The position numbers were made by a program, and so were the translations under genes. The notes under the pieces were generated by a model that was given only the letters and a program-made list of their open reading frames with translations, was not told the origin of the DNA and searched no databases. DNA of 64,000 bases. Source: Roseivirga sp. (GTDB lineage Bacteria; Bacteroidota; Bacteroidia; Cytophagales; Cyclobacteriaceae). The number at the start of each line of letters is the position of its first letter. Positions within the stretch are counted from its first letter, which is position 1. Of this stretch, positions 53,343-62,570 are shown one piece after another. The stretch spans positions 124,001 through 188,000 of the forward strand of contig JAAWWF010000003.1 in NCBI GenBank assembly GCA_021404565.1, written 5' to 3'.

Positions 53343-55160
53343 TCATATCCTTGCCTGATATGTATAAAGCTGGTGGTAACGTCCTTCTTTGGCAATCAGC
53401 TCATCATGTGTACCTCGCTCGAAAATCTCCCCGTCTTCGATGACCAGAATCTGATCGGCCTGACGGATTGTACTTAAGCGGTGGGCAATTACGAAAGTGG
53501 TCCTGCCTTTCATTAGCTGAGTCAGACTTTGCTGAATGTAGGTTTCACTTTCTGTATCCAGATTAGAAGTGGCCTCATCCAGAATAAGGATCTGAGGATC
53601 TGCCAGGATAGCGCGGGCAATGGCTAGGCGTTGGCGCTGACCACCTGATAATTTAACACCTCGTTCGCCTATCACCGTTTCCAGGCCTTCCTCAAAACGA
53701 TCGGTAAACTCGTTGACATGAGCTGCTGACACTGCGGCCTGAAGTTCTTCTTCAGTGGCGTTAGGTCTTGGGAAGAGAATGTTATCCCGTATAGTGCCTT
53801 CAAACAGGAAGTCATCCTGTAGTACCACCCCCAGATGACTTCGGTAGCTCTTTAGCTTAATGGTGGCCAGGTCTGTACCATCTATGGTAACAGCACCGCC
53901 ATTGGGTTGCAGAAATGATGCCGCCAGTCCGGCTATGGTGGATTTACCCGAGCCAGAAGTACCAACTAGTGCAGTTACCGAGCCTGAAGGAGCAGAGAAA
54001 TCTATGCCTTTCAGCACGTCCTTATCCTCTTCATAAGCAAAGGTAACCTTATTGAATTCTATATCTCCTTTAATAGTGCCGAGCGTTTCGGTGCGGGTAG
54101 CGTCATCCTCTTCAGCTTCCATATTCATAATTTCCTCAGTACGATCAAGGCCTGCAAAAGCTTCTGTCAGCTGGCTGCCGATGTTTGACATTTGTAGAAT
54201 CGGAGCTACCAGAAGAGCGAGATAACTGATGAAGGCAAAGAAGTCACCGGAGGTCATTTCACCTTGCATTCCGTAATATCCACCTAAGCCCATGATACCG
54301 GTTGATGCCACTCCGGCCAATAGAAAAATAGCCGAACTGGAGACCAGGGCAGTAGCGGTTAAGGACCTCTTAACGTTCAGATAGAGATCATTGACTCCTT
54401 CGCTAAATGTGTTGATTTCTGATTCCTCAGCTCCGAACCCCTTGATTACCCGGATACCGCCCAGTGTTTCGGTAAGCCTGCCGGTTACCTGAGCATTTAA
54501 CTCACCACGTTTTCTGAAAATCGGCCTGATATATTTAAAAGCTTTCATGGCCACGATGCCGAAAAGAATAATTGGCAGGAATACGAAAAGGGTCAATTGA
54601 TAATTAATCTTGACTAAGATTACGACAACACCAATGGCCGTAATGAATCCCCCGATCATTTGTACGAGCCCGGTACCGACTATATTTCGAACCCCCTCAA
54701 CATCAGTCATAATTCTGGATACAAGAGCTCCCGATTTCTGGTTATCAAAGAAGTTGATTGGCAGAGAAAGAATCTTTTTTTGTACCTGGACCCTGAGCTT
54801 AGCAATTAATGCCTGAGCCTGTACGCTTAGGAGTCTGGTTAATGCAAAAGAAGTAGAAGACCTTACGATAATAGCACCAACTGATACGATCACGACAATT
54901 TTGAGTAAGTCCATGCCTGTCTGAGGGACGTGGTAACCCAAAACCTGGAGTGGTTCCGAAGGGGAGGGACTTTTTGTGGCAGAAGGATCATTGATGATAA
55001 TATAATCTGCAATGACCTTGATAGCCCAGGGTAGTACAAGACTCGCCAGGCTTTGAAGTAATATTAAAACGAGGCCTAAAAGAAGCATCCATTTCCGGGG
55101 AAGAATTATCTCTTTAAAAACCTTTTTGGTAGATATTCGGGTAGGTTTAGATTTTGCCAT
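53343..55160 (-). CDS. MsbA-like ABC exporter (fused TMD-NBD)
   Basis: 605 residues. Six membrane helices (about 25-330) are followed by the nucleotide-binding domain with Walker A GTSGSGKST (400-408), signature LSGGQRQR (504-511), Walker B ILILDEA and the H-loop IAHRLST. The homodimeric type exports lipid A, phospholipids, or drugs; Bacteroidota have several such genes. No lipid-A gene is adjacent, so MsbA function is only a guess. It follows the rhomboid gene on the same strand after 94 bases. Confidence 0.9.
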   Translation of the reverse strand: MAKSKPTRISTKKVFKEIILPRKWMLLLGLVLILLQSLASLVLPWAIKVIADYIIINDPSATKSPSPSEPLQVLGYHVPQTGMDLLKIVVIVSVGAIIVRSSTSFALTRLLSVQAQALIAKLRVQVQKKILSLPINFFDNQKSGALVSRIMTDVEGVRNIVGTGLVQMIGGFITAIGVVVILVKINYQLTLFVFLPIILFGIVAMKAFKYIRPIFRKRGELNAQVTGRLTETLGGIRVIKGFGAEESEINTFSEGVNDLYLNVKRSLTATALVSSSAIFLLAGVASTGIMGLGGYYGMQGEMTSGDFFAFISYLALLVAPILQMSNIGSQLTEAFAGLDRTEEIMNMEAEEDDATRTETLGTIKGDIEFNKVTFAYEEDKDVLKGIDFSAPSGSVTALVGTSGSGKSTIAGLAASFLQPNGGAVTIDGTDLATIKLKSYRSHLGVVLQDDFLFEGTIRDNILFPRPNATEEELQAAVSAAHVNEFTDRFEEGLETVIGERGVKLSGGQRQRLAIARAILADPQILILDEATSNLDTESETYIQQSLTQLMKGRTTFVIAHRLSTIRQADQILVIEDGEIFERGTHDELIAKEGRYHQLYTYQARI

Positions 55161-55254
55161 AATGTGATTAGGTACCTCAGTGCAACATAAGAAAGGGTGC
55201 GCGAATTCCCCAAATGTCAGATTTATTACATTTTGGGTAAGAGGGGGTTAATGG

Positions 55255-56097
55255 TCAGAGATTATTTCTTCCCGAATATTTATCCAGTATGTCCTTTTCC
55301 TTTTTGGTGAGGCTATCAAAACCTTTCTCAGAGATTTTATCCAGGATGCTATCAACTTCTTCTTGCTTCGCTTTTTTCTCGCTGTTGTAGCGGTCGTCTT
55401 TTGAGAGGTATCGGGGCTTTTTCAAAGAAGACCCTAAGATTAAAATTTCAGGCCGTTTGACAATCAGGTAGATGAAAATCACGGAAGGAATCGCTACCAA
55501 TGCAATCGGGACAGGGTTGGTTATTAAAGACTGAGGGTTAAGCATTACTGCAATCAATAGCCCCACAAGGCCACCACCCAGGTGTGCGTCATGGCCAATA
55601 TTGTCTCTTTGAGAACGAATTCCCCGGATGGATATAGCGACAAATAGAATTGCAAAGACCCAACTGGGAATAGGGATGGGGAGCAGAATTAAGCTCAGGT
55701 TCATCCCGGGGAATAACGCAATAGCCGCGAAAATCACTCCACTGACAGCTCCGGATGCTCCCACAGCACTGTAATTACCATGATTTCGGTGGATATAGAG
55801 TGAAAACAGATTGCCTCCCAACAAGCTGCCGAAATAGATGAGCAAGAAACTAACACCTCCTATATGCTCTTCCAGGGTACCACTGAAAGCATAGAGCGAA
55901 ACCATATTGAAAATGAGGTGCATCCAGCTTATATGGACAAAGCCGGAAGTAATGAGTCGTTTATACTCTTTTGCACCAAGTATTCTGTCAACACGAAACG
56001 TGCAGCCCTGGTAAAATTCATAGTCTTTGAAGGCCCTGTAGGAGGCTATGCCATTGGCGATGATAATGATGAGTCCTAAAAAGCCAATCGCATACAT
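55255..56097 (-). CDS. Rhomboid-family intramembrane serine protease
   Basis: 280 residues. Six core helices with the catalytic dyad S115 in VGASGAVSG and H172 in HDAHLGGGLVG, and the oxyanion N64 in HLIFNMVSLYAF. The family cleaves membrane protein segments. A basic C-terminal tail with coiled character (about 225-280) is soluble. It is 2 bases from the aroA stop in the same direction, so it is co-transcribed with shikimate genes; there is no clear functional reason. Confidence 0.92.
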   Translation of the reverse strand: MYAIGFLGLIIIIANGIASYRAFKDYEFYQGCTFRVDRILGAKEYKRLITSGFVHISWMHLIFNMVSLYAFSGTLEEHIGGVSFLLIYFGSLLGGNLFSLYIHRNHGNYSAVGASGAVSGVIFAAIALFPGMNLSLILLPIPIPSWVFAILFVAISIRGIRSQRDNIGHDAHLGGGLVGLLIAVMLNPQSLITNPVPIALVAIPSVIFIYLIVKRPEILILGSSLKKPRYLSKDDRYNSEKKAKQEEVDSILDKISEKGFDSLTKKEKDILDKYSGRNNL

Positions 56098-56099
56098 GA

Positions 56100-57323
56100 T
56101 TACTCCTTAGTTTCTACGCCAGCTTTCCTAAGGTCATTCCAATAGCCCGGATAGCTCTTATTCACCACAGATGGATCATTAATGACCAAATCCTGCTGAG
56201 TACAGAGAGGGGCAAAGGCCATGGCCATGCGATGGTCTTCATAGGTCTGAATTTCGACCGGTTGTTCCTGTGTCTGAAATTTCGATCTCACCTCCCAAAC
56301 CCCGGGTTCTGTCTCCTTGAGCTTTACCTTAAACTTCTTGAGTTCTTTTTTCAACGCAGCTATCCGGTCGGTTTCTTTAATGCGCAGGCTTTCCAGTCCG
56401 CTCATCTGGCAGGGTATTTTCTTTACGGCACAAACCACGGCAATGGTTTGAGCCAGATCGGGGCAATCCGTAAAGTCAAAGGAAACCTCTCTTTGATCAG
56501 GTATTTTCTGGAGCACTACTCCATCATCTTCAAAAGCGCTCATGACCCCGAGTGAATTCATCATACGCACTATGGCCGTGTCTCCCTGCATTGATTGTGC
56601 CCTGAGGCCCAGCAGTTTTACTTTTGCCTGCTGACTGAGTGAGATAAAACTGTACCAGTAGCTGGCGGCAGACCAATCTGATTCAATGGTATAAGTACCC
56701 GATTGATAGGCCTGTGACTTGATTTCAATAGTGTCCCCCGACCAGTTTGATTCAATACCAAACCTGTTCATTAAATCCAATGTCATTTGAATATAAGGGC
56801 GGCTGCCAATCTTACCCGTAAGGGTAAGCGTTAAGCCTTCAGGCAGGGTAGGGGCGATCATCAGCAGGGCTGAAATGTACTGACTGCTCACATCACCTTT
56901 GATACTGATGGTATTTGTCTTCTGGGTTTTGATGGGGCTGATGGCGAGAGGAGGGTAACCGTCTTTTTTCAGGTACTCTACTTTGGCGCCAAGGGTTTTC
57001 AGCGCATCGGCCAGTATTTTTACAGGCCTTTGCTGCATACGTTTAGTACCCGTGAGTATTTTCCTTTCCCTGCCTACCGCTGCAAAACCACAGAGAAAGC
57101 GCATGGTAGTGCCCGCGTCCAATACATCCCAGGTGTCTTCCTCTGACTTCAGTAGGCGCGTCATGGTCTGTGTATCACGGGCATCTGATAGATTATGCAG
57201 TTCAATAGGGTTTTCTGATAGTGCCTGAATGATCAGGGCACGATTGCTCTCACTCTTTGAAGAGGAAAGGGCTATATCAGATTCCTGTAGTATGGCAGTA
57301 TGTTTCAGGTGAATAGCTTCCAA
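56100..57323 (-). CDS. aroA: 3-phosphoshikimate 1-carboxyvinyltransferase (EPSP synthase)
   Basis: 407 residues. It transfers the enolpyruvyl group of PEP to shikimate-3-phosphate. Characteristic stretches are SSSKSESNRALIIQALSE, the DAGTTMRFLCGFAAV active-site loop, KGDVSSQYISALLMIAPTLP, and LRIKETDRIAALKKELKKF with the EDHRMAMAFAPL end. N-terminus shorter than usual by a few residues; otherwise complete. It lies 2 bases after aroB. Confidence 0.96.
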   Translation of the reverse strand: MEAIHLKHTAILQESDIALSSSKSESNRALIIQALSENPIELHNLSDARDTQTMTRLLKSEEDTWDVLDAGTTMRFLCGFAAVGRERKILTGTKRMQQRPVKILADALKTLGAKVEYLKKDGYPPLAISPIKTQKTNTISIKGDVSSQYISALLMIAPTLPEGLTLTLTGKIGSRPYIQMTLDLMNRFGIESNWSGDTIEIKSQAYQSGTYTIESDWSAASYWYSFISLSQQAKVKLLGLRAQSMQGDTAIVRMMNSLGVMSAFEDDGVVLQKIPDQREVSFDFTDCPDLAQTIAVVCAVKKIPCQMSGLESLRIKETDRIAALKKELKKFKVKLKETEPGVWEVRSKFQTQEQPVEIQTYEDHRMAMAFAPLCTQQDLVINDPSVVNKSYPGYWNDLRKAGVETKE

Positions 57324-57325
57324 GT

Positions 57326-58360
57326 CTATGCCGTTAGTGTTAGGTGGTAGAACAGTGCATCCAAAGCATCCTTTTCGTCAACGGCCACATCGTAAGTAGC
57401 CGTGCCGATCTCCGAAATCAATGAATGATTCAATATATTGTTTACATTCTTCTTGTCCTGATACATGTGCTGAATTATTTCGATGAAATCAGCTTTGTGG
57501 ATTTGAATATCAGGATAAATGCCCAGCAGGGTGTCTCGGATTCTTTCCAACTGATCATCGGGTAAGCCCAGCAATTTTTTGGATAGGAAGCTCTCGCAGA
57601 TCATACCAATGCTGATAGCCTCGCCATGTAGCAGGTGGTTTTCTGTACCCAGGTAGTGGCTTTCAATAGCATGACCAATGGTATGACCAAAGTTCAGAAT
57701 CTTTCTGAGTCCTCCCTCTTTCGGGTCTGCTTTGACCACCGCGCTCTTTATTTCTACGGAGTGGGCTATCACAGCATTCCAGTTGGGCTGGTTGAGGCCG
57801 TCAACTACTATTTGATCAAAATAGTCTCGGTCAGCGATAATGCCATGTTTGAGCACTTCTGCAAAACCAGAACGGAGCTCTTTTTCGGGTAAGGTTTTCA
57901 GAAAGCCAGAGTCGATCAATACGGCATCGGGATCCTGAAAAAAGCCCAGGTGATTCTTCAGACCTCTGAAATCAATTCCCAGCTTTCCGCCTACATTCGC
58001 ATCAACCGCAGCAAGTAGCGTAGTGGGGATGTTCACAAAACGAATACCCCGCTTGTAGCTCACCGCACAGAAGCCTCCCATGTCACCAATCACTCCACCC
58101 CCCAGATTGATTAGCAGGGATTGGCGGTCAAAGGCAAAATCTGTGAGCTCCCCCCAGATGTGTTCACAGGTTTTCAGTGTTTTGTTAACCTCCCCGGAGT
58201 GAATATCAATCAAGGTATGCTCTGGTAAGAGAGGTGCTATAATAGGGTAACAATGTTTAAGCGTATTCTCATCGACCAGCACAGCAAGCTGCGAAAATGA
58301 GGTTTCTGCCAGATATTCCGGCAAACTATCCACTATGCTGTCGATGACGATTTTGCTCAT
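57326..58360 (-). CDS. aroB: 3-dehydroquinate synthase
   Basis: 344 residues. It cyclises DAHP to 3-dehydroquinate with NAD+ and a metal. Motifs: LINLGGGVIGDMGGFCAVSY (NAD binding), IPTTLLAAVDANVGGKLGI, RSGFAEVLKHGIIAD with metal ligand, and NFGHTIGHAIESHYLG with the two zinc histidines. It overlaps the DAHP synthase gene by 4 bases and is 2 bases from aroA. Confidence 0.97.
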   Translation of the reverse strand: MSKIVIDSIVDSLPEYLAETSFSQLAVLVDENTLKHCYPIIAPLLPEHTLIDIHSGEVNKTLKTCEHIWGELTDFAFDRQSLLINLGGGVIGDMGGFCAVSYKRGIRFVNIPTTLLAAVDANVGGKLGIDFRGLKNHLGFFQDPDAVLIDSGFLKTLPEKELRSGFAEVLKHGIIADRDYFDQIVVDGLNQPNWNAVIAHSVEIKSAVVKADPKEGGLRKILNFGHTIGHAIESHYLGTENHLLHGEAISIGMICESFLSKKLLGLPDDQLERIRDTLLGIYPDIQIHKADFIEIIQHMYQDKKNVNNILNHSLISEIGTATYDVAVDEKDALDALFYHLTLTA

Positions 58361-59451
58361 GCCTTACTTGTAGATGGTACTTCTTTTAATTGAGCCTCCT
58401 GTTTTTTCACCGACTCCTCATGGATGGCAAATAAAAGGCTTTTCATAAACTTTTCGGTCATGTTTCTCTTCATACCTTCGTTGATTCGCGACTGCATGAC
58501 ATCCTGCCAACGATCTGGCTGATAAACCGCCAGGTTTCGCTCTTTTTTATACTCTCCGATCTGATCGATGACGCCAAAACGCTCTGCCAGCAACTCAATG
58601 ATCTGGGTATCGAGGAGGTCTACCTTATGACGGAATTTATCGAGCTCACTCACCACCTCAGGATGATCGCTGACAAACTCACGGAAAATGAGGCTCTCGT
58701 AAATAATTTTGAGCGTATCCGGGGTTATTTGCTGCTTGGCATCACTCCATGCATTGTCCGGATCGTTATGAGTTTCGATCATCAGCCCGTCCAGACCGAA
58801 GTTGATAGCACGTTGGCTTACCGGGCCTATAATTTCTCTGGTGCCGCAGATATGACTGGGATCGCAAATGACGGAGATACCTGGTATCAGGCGCTTCAGG
58901 TGGATGGGCATACTCCATTCGGGCTTGTTACGATAGCGCTTTTCGTATGGATCAGAGAATCCCCTGTGAATCCCTGCCAATTTGGTGATGCCCACCTTGT
59001 TGAGTCGTTCAAATGCACCTAACCAGAGCTGCAAGTCAGGATTAATGGGGTTTTTTACCATTACCGGAATGTCAGTTCCTCTCAGGGCTTCGCAGATCTC
59101 CTGAACAGAAAATGGGTTTACCGTGGTACGGGCACCAATCCACAGCACTTCCACACCTGCTTTTAAGGCTGCTTCTACATGCTCTGTTTTGGCTACCTCT
59201 ACGGTGATCGGCACATTGAGAATTTCACGGGCAATTTCCATCCACTCCAGGGCCTCAGATCCAAGTCCTTCAAAAGAACCGGGTCGGGTGCGTGGCTTCC
59301 AGATGCCCGCTCTGAAGAGTTCTACTTTGCTTCCGCGTAGTCCCTTCGCGATTGCTTCAATCTGTTGTGGACTTTCTGCGCTACACGGACCGGCAATCAG
59401 TAAATGTTCTGATAGCCCCAGGCCCCAATCGGTGATGTCTTGTATTTCCAT
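58357..59451 (-). CDS. Bifunctional DAHP synthase/chorismate mutase, copy 1
   Basis: 364 residues. The first about 260 are a 3-deoxy-7-phosphoheptulonate synthase barrel (LLIAGPCSAESPQQIEAIAK, WKPRTRPGSFEGLG, GARTTVNPFSVQ, CDPSHICGTREI, MIETHNDPDNAWSD). The last about 85 are an AroQ-type chorismate mutase (FRHKVDLLDTQIIELLAER, IGEYKKERNLAV). Such fused proteins allow the mutase domain to serve as an allosteric site for the synthase. It is the first gene of an aroB-aroA unit and carries an attenuator-like leader. Paralog of 60217-61311. Confidence 0.95.
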   Translation of the reverse strand: MEIQDITDWGLGLSEHLLIAGPCSAESPQQIEAIAKGLRGSKVELFRAGIWKPRTRPGSFEGLGSEALEWMEIAREILNVPITVEVAKTEHVEAALKAGVEVLWIGARTTVNPFSVQEICEALRGTDIPVMVKNPINPDLQLWLGAFERLNKVGITKLAGIHRGFSDPYEKRYRNKPEWSMPIHLKRLIPGISVICDPSHICGTREIIGPVSQRAINFGLDGLMIETHNDPDNAWSDAKQQITPDTLKIIYESLIFREFVSDHPEVVSELDKFRHKVDLLDTQIIELLAERFGVIDQIGEYKKERNLAVYQPDRWQDVMQSRINEGMKRNMTEKFMKSLLFAIHEESVKKQEAQLKEVPSTSKA

Positions 59452-59471
59452 TGTTTTTAAATTTCAGGCAT

Positions 59472-59503
59472 AAAAAAAGCCTGGTTTTTTTCGAACCAGG
59501 CTT
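59472..59503 (-). terminator. Terminator/attenuator hairpin in the aro leader
   Basis: On the minus strand a perfect 10-bp stem AAGCCTGGTT / AACCAGGCTT with 7-base loop is followed by seven T. It is only about 20 bases upstream of the DAHP synthase start, downstream of the leader peptide frame, and is therefore a likely attenuator rather than an end terminator. Confidence 0.75.
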
Positions 59504-59530
59504 GATATATTTTGTTTTTAGTTTCTTTTA

Positions 59531-59557
59531 TCAGAAGCACCGACTCGACTTTAGCAT
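59531..59557 (-). CDS. Putative leader peptide of the aro operon (MLKSSRCF)
   Basis: An 8-codon frame MLKSSRCF ending in a phenylalanine codon right before TGA lies between a good promoter and an attenuator-like hairpin upstream of the DAHP synthase gene. The arrangement promoter, short peptide, terminator and structural gene is the classical attenuation layout. Only one Phe codon is present, so the sensed amino acid is not certain. A/T-rich sequence precedes the ATG, as normal for Bacteroidota. Confidence 0.4.
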   Translation of the reverse strand: MLKSSRCF

Positions 59558-59610
59558 GTTGCTAAAATAAAAAAAGTAGTAAAATCGTGCTTGTCCGTTA
59601 TTCATTGGGT

Positions 59611-59641
59611 CAAACTTAGGTATCTTCTCGATAAGTCAAAA
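59611..59641 (-). promoter_or_regulatory. Bacteroidota-type promoter of the aro unit
   Basis: On the minus strand TTTTG, 18 bases, TAAGTTTG, a perfect -7 box. It would start a leader of about 150 bases before the DAHP synthase ATG. Confidence 0.6.
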
Positions 59642-59672
59642 GCTTCCATAGATTTTTTTAAGTAAATCGATT

Positions 59673-60212
59673 TCAGCTCTCTATCAGGCTGAAGGTGGTG
59701 GTGTTGTCAGGGTGATCTTCTATGTTTTTTGATATGACCAGAAGATTATTCTTTTCAAGGGCTTCCTCACTTGAAATAACAGCAGCTTTTGAATCGTGGC
59801 TATTCCTAAGCTCATCTATGGCTCCGGCTGTACTTGAGCTGGCAATAAAGGTGATATGATGGTATTTGGAGAAAAAACGCTGAGTCTCTTTGATGGCCAT
59901 GGGATGAGAGTAAATCTTTCGAATACTCCTGATGGTATTGGGTCCGGTACTTCCCAGGTATAAATGGACCGGTAGCTCAAACTGCTCGCGTACATTGAAC
60001 CCGTAATTTTTGATCCGGTCCAGGTTATTGCTGACCAGTCCCGAGGTACTGTTGCGTATGGCGATCAGAGCCTTTTTAACCCTTCCTTCCTTCAGGGCGG
60101 CAAAAATATCATCGAACGAATTGAAGAATGTGTATGACAGGTGTGGGATATAGCGTTTGCGGGCTATATCATGATAAGTGTTTTCCGGTCCCAGTAGGCC
60201 TAAGTCTGTCAT
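59673..60212 (-). CDS. Prephenate dehydratase-like protein lacking the ACT domain
   Basis: 179 residues covering only the periplasmic-binding-fold catalytic part of prephenate dehydratase: LGLLGPENTYHDIA, the ALIAIRNSTSGLVSNNLDRI segment (normally PIENSxxG), YSHPMAIKETQRFF, SSSTAGAIDELR and the DNTTTFSLI end. The C-terminal ACT regulatory domain (about 80 residues) is missing and the usual NTTRF motif reads NTTTF, so activity may be altered. It lies between two DAHP synthase/chorismate mutase paralogs, 4 bases from the first. Confidence 0.82.
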   Translation of the reverse strand: MTDLGLLGPENTYHDIARKRYIPHLSYTFFNSFDDIFAALKEGRVKKALIAIRNSTSGLVSNNLDRIKNYGFNVREQFELPVHLYLGSTGPNTIRSIRKIYSHPMAIKETQRFFSKYHHITFIASSSTAGAIDELRNSHDSKAAVISSEEALEKNNLLVISKNIEDHPDNTTTFSLIES

Positions 60213-60216
60213 ATAG

Positions 60217-61311
60217 TTAAAGGATCTCCTCGTCTTCTTGATTAAAAATACTTGTTTGTGCTTTTACGGATTGCTGATGAATTTGTCTATACAATTCCAT
60301 GGTAAATTCAGGGTCAAGGTTCATGGCCTCTCCCCATTTAGGTCTGGATTTGAATATCTCCTTCCAGCGACTGATCTGAAAAATAGCTACATTATTTTCT
60401 TTTTTATAATCTCCTATGCGTGATACAAGATTCATACGGGTCGCAATGGCCTCCAGTATTTCCCTGTCCACCTGATCGATCTGCTGACGAATAGAGGAGA
60501 GCTCATCTTTTATTTGCTCATTGGAGAAAGAGGATGAGCGGAGTTGCAATGCATTCAAAATTTCCTTCAAATGCTCCGGGGTCACTTGCTGTTTGGCATC
60601 GCTGAGTGCTTTTTCGGGTGCACAGTGAGATTCAATCATCAGGCCATCATAGTCGAGGTCAAGTGCTCGTTGTGCCACCTCCTGTATGAGTTCACTATCT
60701 CCGGCTATATGGCTGGGATCGCATATCAGGGGTAGCTCGGGCAGCTCGCTTTTGAGCTCCAATGGAATTTGCCAAAAGGGAACATTCCGGTACTTAGTGG
60801 TTTGAAAAGAGTGGAATCCTCTATGTATCGCTCCTAGTTTTGTAATGCCTGCCTTTGAAAACCGCTCTATAGCTCCTTTCCACAAGGCCAGATCAGGGTT
60901 GATGGGGTTCTTGATAAATACGGCTACATCACGTCCTTTTACCGCGTCAGCAATTTGCTGAACGTTAAAGGGGTTTACAGTAGTGCGCGCACCAATCCAC
61001 ATCAGCTTTACGCCATGCGCCAGTGCTTCCCTTACATGCTCGGCAGTGGCCACCTCGGTGGCAAACTCCAGCGGATGCTCTTCACCGACCTGATCTACCC
61101 AATCCAGGCCTGAAGCTCCATGTCCTTCAAAACTGCCGGGTCGGGTGCGGGGTTTCCAGATGCCTCCTCTCACAAAGTCTACGGGAAGCCCTGCAAAACC
61201 CGTTACGGTATCAGTGAACTGATTCACACTTTCTACGCTGCAGGGGCCTGCGATGAGCAAGGGTTTTTTATATCCTTCCACCCATTTTTGTAATGGCTCA
61301 ATATGCATCAA
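60217..61311 (-). CDS. Bifunctional DAHP synthase/chorismate mutase, copy 2
   Basis: 364 residues with the same domains as copy 1: DAHP synthase (LLIAGPCSVESVNQFTDTV, WKPRTRPGSFEGHG, GARTTVNPFNVQ, ICDPSHIAGDSE) and AroQ-type mutase (IRQQIDQVDREILEAIATR, IGDYKKENNVAIF). The two copies diverge along their length, so they are old paralogs and may differ in feedback inhibition. It starts a short unit with the prephenate dehydratase-like gene, divergent from the proline dehydrogenase gene. Confidence 0.95.
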   Translation of the reverse strand: MMHIEPLQKWVEGYKKPLLIAGPCSVESVNQFTDTVTGFAGLPVDFVRGGIWKPRTRPGSFEGHGASGLDWVDQVGEEHPLEFATEVATAEHVREALAHGVKLMWIGARTTVNPFNVQQIADAVKGRDVAVFIKNPINPDLALWKGAIERFSKAGITKLGAIHRGFHSFQTTKYRNVPFWQIPLELKSELPELPLICDPSHIAGDSELIQEVAQRALDLDYDGLMIESHCAPEKALSDAKQQVTPEHLKEILNALQLRSSSFSNEQIKDELSSIRQQIDQVDREILEAIATRMNLVSRIGDYKKENNVAIFQISRWKEIFKSRPKWGEAMNLDPEFTMELYRQIHQQSVKAQTSIFNQEDEEIL

Positions 61312-61364
61312 TTCAAACGTTTGATATAGAGATTAACAATACTTTTTCAGATCAGGTTTGTTCT

Positions 61365-61372
61365 TATATTTG
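61365..61372 (+). promoter_or_regulatory. -7 box for the proline dehydrogenase gene
   Basis: TATATTTG is a perfect Bacteroidota -7 box, 29 bases before the ATG; the -33 region is only T-rich. Confidence 0.5.
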
Positions 61373-61401
61373 CTCCTAATTTATCAACAATAGAAACAAG
61401 A

Positions 61402-62568
61402 ATGCCTGTCGATTTTAATAACCTCGAAATAGCTTTTGCTGCTAAAAATGACAAGGCATTGAAAAAGACGCATTTTGTCTTTTCTACGATGAAAAGCAAT
61501 GCCCTGGTTAAGGCCGGAACAACACTGACAAAGTTAGCATTAAAATCAGGTCTGCCTGTAAAGGGAATCATCAAACGTACACTTTTCGATATATTCTGTG
61601 GTGGTGAAACCATAGATGAGTGCGTAAGAACAGCGGCTCAAATGCAGAAGTTTAAAGTGGGGGCTATCCTGGATTACTCTGTAGAAGGAGAGAAAACAGA
61701 AGCTGGTTTTGACAGCACATGTGCCGAGATTATCAGAACCGTAGAAAGAGCCGGGAAATCCGAGAACATGCCCTTTGCAGCATTTAAGGTTACCGGGGTA
61801 GGTGCCTTTGATCTATTGGCAAAAATCCATGAAGGCAAAGCATTGTCATCTGACGAAGAGGCTGCTTACGGCAGGGTGGAGGAAAGAGTGGCACGCATTT
61901 GCGGTAAAGCTGCAGAGCTTGGGGTCCCAGTGTTGATAGACGCAGAGGAAACCTGGATTCAAAAGCCTATTGACGACCTCACGATCGCCATGATGGAGAA
62001 GTATAATAAAGGCCGTGCTTTGGTTTATTATACCTTTCAGATGTATTGCCATCGCATGCTGGAGAACCTGAAGGAACTGCATGCAATGGCATCAGAAAAA
62101 GGTTACGTGCTGGGGGCAAAGCTGGTGAGGGGCGCCTACATGGAAAAAGAACGGGCTCGTTCTTTCGATCTACACTATGCCGATCCTATCCAGCCTGATA
62201 AGCAGAGTACCGACAGAGATTTTGATGCGGGGCTTGAGTTCTGCGTGGAAAATGTAAAAGAAGTCAATCTCTTTGCCGGTTCGCATAATGAAGACAGTAA
62301 CCTCAAACTCGCAAAGCTCATAGGTGATCATGGCCTGAGTGTCGATGATAAACGTGTAAGCTTTGGTCAGCTATTTGGTATGAGTGACAACATCTCATAC
62401 AACCTGGCCAATGCAGGCTATAATGTGGCTAAGTATGTGCCATATGGCCCTATCAAGGCCTCGATGCCTTACCTCTTCAGAAGAGCGGAGGAAAATACTT
62501 CTGTAAAGGGGCAAAGCAGCAGAGAACTCACCCTGATCGAGCGCGAAATAGCAAGAAGAAAATCCTAA
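61402..62568 (+). CDS. Proline dehydrogenase
   Basis: 388 residues. A FAD-dependent TIM-barrel enzyme that oxidises proline to pyrroline-5-carboxylate and passes electrons to quinone. Present: FAILDYSVEGEKT-type strand, VPVLIDAEETWIQKPIDDL, TFQMYCHRMLENL, GAKLVRGAYMEKER, NLFAGSHNEDSN and the C-terminal GPIKASMPYLFRRAEEN motif with the substrate arginines. It is monofunctional; no P5C dehydrogenase gene is next to it. Confidence 0.95.
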   Translation: MPVDFNNLEIAFAAKNDKALKKTHFVFSTMKSNALVKAGTTLTKLALKSGLPVKGIIKRTLFDIFCGGETIDECVRTAAQMQKFKVGAILDYSVEGEKTEAGFDSTCAEIIRTVERAGKSENMPFAAFKVTGVGAFDLLAKIHEGKALSSDEEAAYGRVEERVARICGKAAELGVPVLIDAEETWIQKPIDDLTIAMMEKYNKGRALVYYTFQMYCHRMLENLKELHAMASEKGYVLGAKLVRGAYMEKERARSFDLHYADPIQPDKQSTDRDFDAGLEFCVENVKEVNLFAGSHNEDSNLKLAKLIGDHGLSVDDKRVSFGQLFGMSDNISYNLANAGYNVAKYVPYGPIKASMPYLFRRAEENTSVKGQSSRELTLIEREIARRKS

Positions 62569-62570
62569 TC

